A stretch of DNA of 5,323 bases from Dysgonamonadaceae bacterium (lineage in GTDB: Bacteria; Bacteroidota; Bacteroidia; Bacteroidales; Azobacteroidaceae): the NCBI GenBank assembly GCA_031276105.1, contig JAISNS010000097.1:1-5323 (forward strand), given 5' to 3'. Shown here in pieces: positions 1 through 5,323 of the stretch. Both the position numbers and the translations under genes were made by a program. The notes beneath the pieces were generated by a model. It was given only the letters and a program-made list of their open reading frames with translations, was not told the DNA's origin and did no database searches. Each line of letters opens with the position of its first letter. Position 1 is the stretch's first letter.

Positions 1-1
1 G

Positions 2-955
2 TTGGAAAGAGAATACGAGACTCGCCGGATAAAATTGTTTTTCAATAAACGTTTTCTTTTTTACGCAGAATACAATATCCGCTTGTTTTTTTATTTATTG
101 TTTGCAAAAACGGATGCATTCCTTTCTAACGATACCGACACGTTGCCGGCTAATTATTTAGCAAGTAAAATTCGTAAAAAACCATTGATTTTCGATGCTC
201 ACGAAATATTTCCCGAAATGCCGGAAGTCATCGACAGAAAATGGATACAGTGGTTTTGGAGAAAAATAGAAGATTGGACATTTCCGAATCTGAAACATTC
301 TTACACGGTTTGCCAATCCATTGCCGATATGTATAACCGCAGGTATAAAATGAACATGCAAGTAGTCCGGAATATTCCTTTTTCCGGACTGCCGGCAACT
401 AAACCGGCGATTGATTCGGGAGGAAAAAAAACGATCCTTTATCAGGGAGCGGTCAATATAGGACGTGGTATTGAATGGATAATTGATGCAATGCCTTATT
501 TGGACGATTATGTTTTTTATATTGTTGGCGACGGCGACGTATTGGAGGAGTTAAAAGTCAGGGTAAAAAAACGGCAGTTGGAAGATCGTGTCCGGTTTAC
601 CGGAAAAATCCCGTTCGAACAATTAGCCGCTTATACCCAATGTGCCGATATTGGAATTAATCTTCTCGAAAACAAAGGATTGAATTATTACTATTCGCTT
701 CCTAACCGGATTTTTGATTATATACGGCATCATGTACCCATATTATCTGTCGATTTTCCGGAAATAAGAAGAATTGTTGCCCGCTATGAAACAGGAACGC
801 TGATTGATCATTTCGAACCTGAATTTCTGGCAAAAACGATTCGGGAAATGTCGGCTAAACGCAAAAATGAAGCGGGTTTTGCCGCAGCTAACGCTGAATT
901 AAGTTGGGAAAACGAATCGTTGATATTGCTACGGATTATAAAAGAAGCAATATGA
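2..955 (+). CDS. Glycosyltransferase family 4 (GT-B fold), 5'-truncated by the window edge
   Basis: C-terminal 317 residues of a GT4-type enzyme that transfers a sugar from a nucleotide-sugar donor, probably in cytoplasmic assembly of a surface polysaccharide or glycolipid. The frame is open to the window edge, so the leading TTG is unlikely to be the true start; from family length I infer that several dozen N-terminal residues are missing. Visible residues 1-125 are the rest of the acceptor-side Rossmann domain, with DAHEIFPEMPE at 65-75 and VVRNIP at 121-126. The donor-side domain follows, with LYQGAVNIGRG (146-156), GDGD (176-179), FTGKIP (199-204) and SLPNRIFDY (232-240). This last segment is where GT4 enzymes carry the second acidic residue of the E-x7-E motif; here it is Asp239. 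Donor and acceptor cannot be read from the sequence. The gene ends with TGA at 953-955 and converges on the glycosidase genes, so it probably belongs to a different operon. Confidence 0.92.
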   Translation: MEREYETRRIKLFFNKRFLFYAEYNIRLFFYLLFAKTDAFLSNDTDTLPANYLASKIRKKPLIFDAHEIFPEMPEVIDRKWIQWFWRKIEDWTFPNLKHSYTVCQSIADMYNRRYKMNMQVVRNIPFSGLPATKPAIDSGGKKTILYQGAVNIGRGIEWIIDAMPYLDDYVFYIVGDGDVLEELKVRVKKRQLEDRVRFTGKIPFEQLAAYTQCADIGINLLENKGLNYYYSLPNRIFDYIRHHVPILSVDFPEIRRIVARYETGTLIDHFEPEFLAKTIREMSAKRKNEAGFAAANAELSWENESLILLRIIKEAI

Positions 956-1021
956 AAAACCGGCCTACTCCCAAGAGAACATCAATTAAGGTAAGCAACC
1001 GACACACAATGAAAGAAATGC

Positions 1022-1050
1022 GGGAAAGGTTTCCCTGAATCTTCAGAGGG
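1022..1050. terminator. Possible weak terminator: two overlapping inverted repeats between convergent genes
   Basis: The gap between the converging glycosyltransferase and GH95 genes contains GGGAA/TTCCC (1022-1026 with 1031-1035, loop AGGT) and CTGA/TCAG (1035-1038 with 1043-1046, loop ATCT). CCCT at 1033-1036 can also pair with AGGG at 1047-1050. The first hairpin shares bases with the others, so it cannot form together with them. On the plus strand a T-run begins only about 11 nt after the second hairpin; on the minus strand the following sequence is T-rich but interrupted. The position, just past the GH95 stop and about 70 nt past the glycosyltransferase stop, suits transcription ending from either side. 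The stems are short, so this is a weak call. Confidence 0.22.
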
Positions 1051-1056
1051 TAATAG

Positions 1057-3300
1057 TTACTTTTTCGGCATAATACGGTAGGAAGTATGCGCTTCCGTAT
1101 TTATAATCGTAATATAATACCCGTTTTCATCCTTTTCGGAAACGGCATTTTGTCCGGCAACGCTTAGCGGAACACTGCTTCTCAATTTGCAGACGCCACC
1201 TTGTTGAGATTTAATCCGGGCGGCGAACAGTTGCCTTTTTTCCCATTGTATATCTACTTCAAAAGCGCCTCTTGCCCGAAGGCCTTTTACTTCTCCTTTT
1301 TCCCACTTATCCGGTAAAGCCGGCAGCAGATGTAATTCTCCGAGATGACTTTGCAAGAGTAATTCCGCAATGCAAGCCGTAGCGCCAAGATTTCCGTCTA
1401 TCTGAAACGGCGGGTGGGCGTCGAGCAGATTTTCATAAACTCCGCCTTTATCCATATAGTCCATTCCTTTGTCGCCGGTCAACGCCAATGCGTTTTGCAA
1501 AAGTGTATGCGCGTGATTTCCATCCAGTAAGCGCGCCCAAAAGGCAATTTTCCATACTCTGCTCCAGCCGGTTCCGCTGTCGCCTCTTCCTTCCAGCGTT
1601 TTTCGGGCGGCGTTTGCAATCGAAGGATTCAGGAGCGGCGAAATGTTTTTCCCCGGATATAAGGCTATCAGATGAGAAATATGCCGGTGTTTATCATCCG
1701 GATCATCGGCCGCATATTTCCATTCCCTTAATTGTCCCCAATCGCCTGTTTTCAAACCGGTATCCAGCGAAGCGAATTTCTGCTCCAGCAAACGGATGAA
1801 ATGTTCGTCATCGCCCAGTATTTTTCCTGCGTCGATGGTAGCAGCAAACAAGTGCCACACAATTTGTTGGGCATAAGCAACGCCATTTTCCCAGGGGCCA
1901 TGCTCCGGCGACCATTCATTGACAACGATCCATTTTCCTTCATCGTCCATAAATAAACGGTTTAGCCAAAATTCGACGGCGGATTTCATGACGGGATAAG
2001 CCGTATTTTTCAGGTATTCCCGTTGGGGATTAAACAAATATTTGTCCCATAAATGCATGCAATACCAGCCGTTAGCCGGACGATTATAAACAAAATCCGA
2101 ATATCCGAAAATGTTGTTTTGCGTTTTTAATGTCCAGCCTTTACAGCCCAGGCTTGCCGCCATGTTGCGCCATGATTCATGTACTAAGGCTTCATTGTAG
2201 ATGTAGTTGATGAATGGTAAATGACATTCTGCCAGATTGGCGACTTCTGCCGGCCAATAATTCATTTGGATATTGATGTTGGAGTGAATATCTCCTCCCC
2301 AGGGTGGATTATTGCTGTTGTTCCACAATCCTTGCAAGTTGGAAGGCAAATCCAGGCCGGCCCGGGAGGAGGCTATTGCCAGGTAACGGCCATATTGGAA
2401 AAACAGGATTTCCAACGCCGGATCATATTGTCCCTGATTGTAATTCCGTAATAATTTATCGGTAGGAACGGACGGCTTCTTATTTCCCAGATGCAGATGA
2501 ACCCGGTTGAAAAGCGACTGATAATCATCTATATGATTCTTTTTCAGTTGCGGATAAGATTTTTTGCCTGCTGCAATTCCGATTGTTTCCAAGTTTTCTT
2601 TCCAATTGGTTTTTGTGAGATAATCAAGCGTTTGCGGATCGTAATCGGTTCCGACCGTCAACAACAGGGTAATGGCGTCGGCCTTGTCCACATCAATGGA
2701 AGAGGCGTGGGAAGAAATGTTTCCTCCTTCATTCAAAACGCTTAACGTAGCGTGGTATGATAACAGCGTCAATTTCCCGTTGACCGATATTCGGTTCTGC
2801 TCTGCGACAACGGTTCCCTGATGCGCGTCCGTTAACGACAGGGAAAAACTGATTTTTCCTTTTTTGCTTGCCGTAAAGCGCATAACAATTACATTGTCCG
2901 GATAAGAAGCGAAATATTCCCGAAGGTAAGCGACGCCGGAAGATTTATAAGCAACGCTAACCAGCGCATTATCCATGTCCAGGCTTCGGAGATAAGCGGT
3001 ATAAGGGGTTTGATTTTTAAATTCAATAAAGATGTCGCCGAAATTTTGGTATCCTCCTCGCTCGGTCTTATTTCCCGTCCATAAGGTTTTGTCATTGAAC
3101 TGTATTTGTTCTTTTTCCACGCCGCCGAAGATCATTGCTCCGATGCGTCCGTTTCCGATTGGGAGGGCGGAAGTCATCCATTCGAGAGCCGGTTGCTCAT
3201 ACCGGAGGAGATGTTCGCTTTCCGGCAAGCCGCCTGTTTCTGCCTGAATCGAAATAAGCGGGCAGAACAGTAAAAGTAAAAATAAACTTCTTGTTTTCAT
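1057..3300 (-). CDS. Secreted GH95 alpha-L-fucosidase (probably alpha-1,2-specific)
   Basis: Complete 747-residue inverting glycosidase predicted to release terminal alpha-1,2-linked L-fucose. Residues 1-20 are a Sec signal peptide with likely cleavage after SIQA; Cys13 follows Phe and is not a good lipobox. The N-terminal beta-sandwich (about 28-265) opens with the family signature [16 protein letters not shown] (45-60) and TLWTG (72-76). The (alpha/alpha)6 catalytic barrel spans about 290-650 and a C-terminal beta domain follows. By motif alignment from memory to Bifidobacterium bifidum AfcA, Asn341 and Asn343 (in [10 protein letters not shown]) match the water-activating N421/N423, Glu466 (SPEHGP) the general acid E566, and Asp635 (QIDGN) D766. 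His339 occupies the AfcA His419 position, which is Thr in a characterised GH95 alpha-L-galactosidase, so fucose is favoured. The ATG at 3300 is chosen because it gives the full signal peptide; no Shine-Dalgarno is visible. It lies 20 bp downstream of the GH110 gene, probably in the same operon. Linkage specificity is inferred from the family. Confidence 0.96.
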   Translation of the reverse strand: MKTRSLFLLLLFCPLISIQAETGGLPESEHLLRYEQPALEWMTSALPIGNGRIGAMIFGGVEKEQIQFNDKTLWTGNKTERGGYQNFGDIFIEFKNQTPYTAYLRSLDMDNALVSVAYKSSGVAYLREYFASYPDNVIVMRFTASKKGKISFSLSLTDAHQGTVVAEQNRISVNGKLTLLSYHATLSVLNEGGNISSHASSIDVDKADAITLLLTVGTDYDPQTLDYLTKTNWKENLETIGIAAGKKSYPQLKKNHIDDYQSLFNRVHLHLGNKKPSVPTDKLLRNYNQGQYDPALEILFFQYGRYLAIASSRAGLDLPSNLQGLWNNSNNPPWGGDIHSNINIQMNYWPAEVANLAECHLPFINYIYNEALVHESWRNMAASLGCKGWTLKTQNNIFGYSDFVYNRPANGWYCMHLWDKYLFNPQREYLKNTAYPVMKSAVEFWLNRLFMDDEGKWIVVNEWSPEHGPWENGVAYAQQIVWHLFAATIDAGKILGDDEHFIRLLEQKFASLDTGLKTGDWGQLREWKYAADDPDDKHRHISHLIALYPGKNISPLLNPSIANAARKTLEGRGDSGTGWSRVWKIAFWARLLDGNHAHTLLQNALALTGDKGMDYMDKGGVYENLLDAHPPFQIDGNLGATACIAELLLQSHLGELHLLPALPDKWEKGEVKGLRARGAFEVDIQWEKRQLFAARIKSQQGGVCKLRSSVPLSVAGQNAVSEKDENGYYITIINTEAHTSYRIMPKK

Positions 3301-3320
3301 GTTCTTAGTTGAATATAAAG

Positions 3321-5171
3321 TTATAAAATATTAATTGTTAAATGACTATCCGATTTCTTTATGTCGGATTTCCGCATGTTGAGGCATTTTACAGCGGTGT
3401 TTTTGCCGGACAGTTTGTATGTATTGTTATGAAAGCGGACATTTGAGCAATTGTCTAACAGGAAAGAGACATTATTTTCTTTTTGTCCGGATTGGCTTTC
3501 CAATAATGGAATCAGCGGGATATTTTCTACCGAATTGTTTTCGAAATTGAGGTTATCAACACTTCGGGCTTTAAAAATAAGATTGTTGTCATATACTTTG
3601 AAAACATTGTTCCGGATGTATATATTGCGATGTATCCAATGGTTTTTCACACGGTTGTGGTTTTCCGGTTCAATCGCAATGGAATAATTATTGTTGCCGG
3701 AATAGAGGTTGTAGCCACAGGCGTCGAAGATATTGTTACGAATAACAACATCCTGAACGGCTCCCGATTCGTACCAACTATTTGCATCGGCAGATATGAG
3801 TATGGCATACATGCCTGTCCGGTAGAAATAATTGTTTTCAATCACGACTTTTTTGGGTGTTGTTACCAGCAATCCTCGTGTATTAGTCATTTCCATCCGG
3901 CAATTGTTGACTCGCAGGGAGGGCGTCCAAGTTATATTTTCCACGCAATCTCCTGCTATAATTTCTTCAGGAATGGATTGATTCAGGCTTATCCGTATTT
4001 CGCGGGGCGATATCTGTTCTACTTCTTTTACCCGGGCGTATCCTGTTTTTTGTAATGTATTTGAACGGATAAACGTCAAGGTATCATTTACAAAAAAAGC
4101 TTGCATACCATAGGTTTGCGGGTGCATAAAGCGTAAAGTAAGTTTAGTGGGCGTGTTTATTTCTTCAATTTTCAAATAGGTTCCGTGAACATTTATCGGA
4201 TCATCGTGTAAGCCTTTAAATATACATTCATCGACTTCGATATGTCCTTTGCAGCCGGAAAAGTGCATGCCGTCAGCGAAAGCGGCAATGGTTCTGTTTC
4301 TCGACGGAGAAATGTTTATCTGTTTATAGTTCAGATTTTCCGAAAACTGCGATACAAGGCCTAATCCGTGCATATAATGCAGATTTACATTTTGTATTTG
4401 AATATTTTTCGATAAATTGACGAACAGGCCTACATGGTCGCGGATATGCCTTCGTACAGTGATGGTTTGTCCGGCTTTATAATTGGTATGAGTGAAATCG
4501 TTTTCAAATTTCAACTTGAAAGGAAAGCGTTCGGTAACTTTAGCGTAACAAACAGGATCCCAGGAAGTATAGACATTGGTTCCAGTGATTGTATCGGTCA
4601 AAATACTGAAATAATTGTCGTTCATTTCCCATTTTTCGCCGTAAAATCGTATCCGGTTATCAACGATGGCGTATTTGGAATCCGGATGTACCGACGCAAT
4701 CAGGGAGTCGGGGTAACATTCGTCGATCGTTATTTCGGACATTGTCGGCCGTTCAAAATCGACGGACAGGTTCCGTATTTTTATATTTTCACAACGGTCG
4801 ATCGCCAAGGTTATCATTTTCCCGTGGAAAACGAATAAAGAGCCATTGCCTTCGAGAGTTATATTTTTTAATTTTTCGAACAGCAGTCCGATGTTTTTCA
4901 CTTTTGAAGGGCAATCGCTTTCGGACGAGGTATTGGATATGTAATATTCTTTTTGTGTTGCATTGTCTGCCCAAAAATCATATCGCCCTTGGGGAAACGA
5001 AAGTACCGCCTGCGGTTGATTTCGACAACTTTCGATGGCTTGTTGCACTTTTTCCGTTACATCTTCAAACGTGTTGGGACGTATACCTAATCCGGCAACA
5101 TTTATCACCGGATTACAGAACATCGACATCGTGTATAAACAAATGAGTATTAGCGCTGATATTTTCTTCAT
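3321..5171 (-). CDS. Secreted GH110 exo-alpha-1,3-galactosidase (GlaA/GlaB family)
   Basis: Complete 616-residue inverting enzyme predicted to remove terminal alpha-1,3-galactose, as in the blood-group B antigen. A Sec signal peptide covers about residues 1-20; Cys19 is preceded by Met-Phe, a poor lipobox, so a soluble periplasmic or exported protein is favoured. The body is a right-handed parallel beta-helix with inserted beta-rich segments (about 145-240 and 332-410). Asp300 (FADGMHF) and Asp323-Asp324 ([10 protein letters not shown]) match, in motif and in the 23/24-residue spacing, the catalytic D321, D344 and D345 that I recall from Pseudoalteromonas PdGH110B. The C-terminal third has recurring Asn-Asn pairs at 446, 479, 521, 545 and 582, like an asparagine ladder in a beta-helix. 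GlaA members act only on the fucosylated branched B antigen, while GlaB members also cleave linear alpha-1,3-Gal; I cannot assign the subgroup by eye. The ATG at 5171 supplies the signal peptide and follows an A-rich leader without Shine-Dalgarno. It is the first gene of the visible pair. Confidence 0.95.
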   Translation of the reverse strand: MKKISALILICLYTMSMFCNPVINVAGLGIRPNTFEDVTEKVQQAIESCRNQPQAVLSFPQGRYDFWADNATQKEYYISNTSSESDCPSKVKNIGLLFEKLKNITLEGNGSLFVFHGKMITLAIDRCENIKIRNLSVDFERPTMSEITIDECYPDSLIASVHPDSKYAIVDNRIRFYGEKWEMNDNYFSILTDTITGTNVYTSWDPVCYAKVTERFPFKLKFENDFTHTNYKAGQTITVRRHIRDHVGLFVNLSKNIQIQNVNLHYMHGLGLVSQFSENLNYKQINISPSRNRTIAAFADGMHFSGCKGHIEVDECIFKGLHDDPINVHGTYLKIEEINTPTKLTLRFMHPQTYGMQAFFVNDTLTFIRSNTLQKTGYARVKEVEQISPREIRISLNQSIPEEIIAGDCVENITWTPSLRVNNCRMEMTNTRGLLVTTPKKVVIENNYFYRTGMYAILISADANSWYESGAVQDVVIRNNIFDACGYNLYSGNNNYSIAIEPENHNRVKNHWIHRNIYIRNNVFKVYDNNLIFKARSVDNLNFENNSVENIPLIPLLESQSGQKENNVSFLLDNCSNVRFHNNTYKLSGKNTAVKCLNMRKSDIKKSDSHLTINIL

Positions 5172-5215
5172 AAATTGTTTTATTTTTTGTTTCTGTTATT
5201 ACACACATATTTTTG

Positions 5216-5223
5216 CAAAACTA
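5216..5223 (-). promoter_or_regulatory. Candidate Bacteroidota -7 promoter element for the GH110-GH95 pair
   Basis: On the minus strand this reads TAGTTTTG, a perfect match to the Bacteroides -7 consensus TAnnTTTG. It lies 44 nt upstream of the GH110 ATG, which would give a leader of roughly 35-40 nt. No TTTG sits at the usual spacing of about 19-21 nt upstream; the nearest clear TTTG (ATTTGTTAC) has a 26-nt spacer. The -33 box is therefore weak or absent, which could mean an activator is needed or that the match is chance in A/T-rich DNA. The element overlaps a 10-bp palindrome at 5211-5220 (TTTTGCAAAA). Confidence 0.33.
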
Positions 5224-5259
5224 ATCAACAAAAAATTATTATCATGTAACAAATCAGTC

Positions 5260-5286
5260 AAAAAATAGCATTCTTGTCGCATTTTT
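5260..5286 (-). terminator. Possible weak terminator upstream of the GH110 gene
   Basis: On the minus strand AAAAATGC (5286-5279) can pair with GC-T-ATTTTT (5269-5261, one bulged T), closing a 9-nt loop. The 3' arm runs directly into a six-T tract. The A-tract/T-tract layout resembles an intrinsic terminator, but the GC core is only two base pairs. It overlaps the stop codon of the putative gene tail at 5285-5323. If real, it would separate that upstream gene from the GH110 promoter region. The call is weak. Confidence 0.18.
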
Positions 5287-5323
5287 AGCTCGTTTGAATT
5301 CGGACAATGTAATCGACGATATC
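5285..5323 (-). CDS. Possible 3' end (12 codons) of an unidentified upstream gene
   Basis: Reading the minus strand in from the window edge, one frame gives DIVDYIVRIQTS followed by TAA (5285-5287). The peptide resembles an ordinary protein C-terminus, with a hydrophobic-polar helical pattern, but 12 codons are too few to identify a family, and the other two minus-strand frames are also open at the edge. If real, the gene runs in the same direction as GH110 and ends 113 bp before its start. It would then be either an earlier member of the same glycan-utilisation operon or a neighbouring unit separated by its own terminator. Confidence 0.28.
   Translation of the reverse strand, partial: DIVDYIVRIQTS

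Noticed and set aside
952..1038. A 28-codon plus-strand open frame overlapping the glycosyltransferase stop
   Set aside because: Too short, rich in basic residues with no recognisable motif, and ending inside inverted repeats; not annotated as a gene without conservation data, though kept as a low-interest observation.
1488..1956. Plus-strand open frames opposite the GH95 catalytic domain
   Set aside because: They are antisense to conserved catalytic-domain sequence and show no motif or plausible start signal.
3630..4055. A 141-codon plus-strand open frame opposite the GH110 gene
   Set aside because: It mirrors the Asn-rich beta-helix coding sequence on the other strand; its repeated hydrophobic stretches come from complementing Asn/Ile codons, not from a membrane protein.
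4720..4806. GTCGATCG occurring twice within about 75 bp
   Set aside because: Both copies lie inside the GH110 coding region with no matching flanks; this fits chance codon use, not a repeat or binding site.
4434..5146. Two overlapping plus-strand open frames of 134 codons each opposite the GH110 gene
   Set aside because: They lie entirely antisense to a confidently identified gene, show no family motifs, and lack domain-like composition; they are read-through of the complementary strand.
5113..5171. Possible lipoprotein signal in the GH110 precursor (Cys19) and similarly Cys13 of the GH95 precursor
   Set aside because: Both cysteines are preceded by Phe rather than the small residue (Ala, Gly or Ser) required at lipobox position -1, so ordinary signal peptidase I cleavage is more likely.
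1..5323. Mobile element, CRISPR, tRNA/rRNA or defence-system signatures
   Set aside because: No spaced direct repeats, transposase or integrase motifs, tRNA-like cloverleaf or rRNA-like sequence were recognised on either strand; nearly all the window is explained by three ordinary enzyme genes.

Overview
This window comes from a member of the Bacteroidota, most likely order Bacteroidales from a gut-type or other glycan-rich niche. The evidence is moderate-to-low GC, start codons without a Shine-Dalgarno sequence but with A/T-rich leaders, a perfect Bacteroides-type -7 hexamer-plus (TAnnTTTG), and protein families (GH95, GH110, Bacteroidales-style GT4) typical of that group. Genus cannot be fixed from the sequence alone.

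Layout from left to right. Bases 2-955 (+) hold the C-terminal 317 residues of a family-4 glycosyltransferase whose start lies outside the window. About 100 bp follow (956-1056) between convergent genes, containing two small overlapping inverted repeats and no convincing gene. Bases 1057-3300 (-) encode a complete secreted GH95 alpha-L-fucosidase of 747 aa. Only 20 bp separate it from the gene preceding it in transcription, a complete secreted GH110 alpha-1,3-galactosidase of 616 aa (3321-5171, -). The remaining 152 bp (5172-5323) hold a candidate promoter on the minus strand and, at the very edge, what may be the last 12 codons of another minus-strand gene.

The two glycosidases look like one transcription unit (GH110 first, GH95 second) with complementary chemistry. 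GH110 enzymes remove terminal alpha-1,3-galactose and GH95 enzymes remove alpha-1,2-fucose. Together these are the two capping sugars of the histo-blood-group B determinant, Gal-alpha-1,3-(Fuc-alpha-1,2-)Gal-beta. The simplest reading is a host-mucin or milk-type glycan decapping pair acting in the periplasm or outside the cell. All catalytic residues I could place by motif are present in both enzymes. The glycosyltransferase on the opposite strand probably belongs to an unrelated cell-surface polysaccharide locus.

I found no tRNA, rRNA, CRISPR array, insertion sequence, phage or plasmid marker, SusC/SusD pair or sulfatase inside the window. I also see no evidence of an undescribed molecular system. 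The interest lies in the enzyme pairing, the active-site details and the control region.
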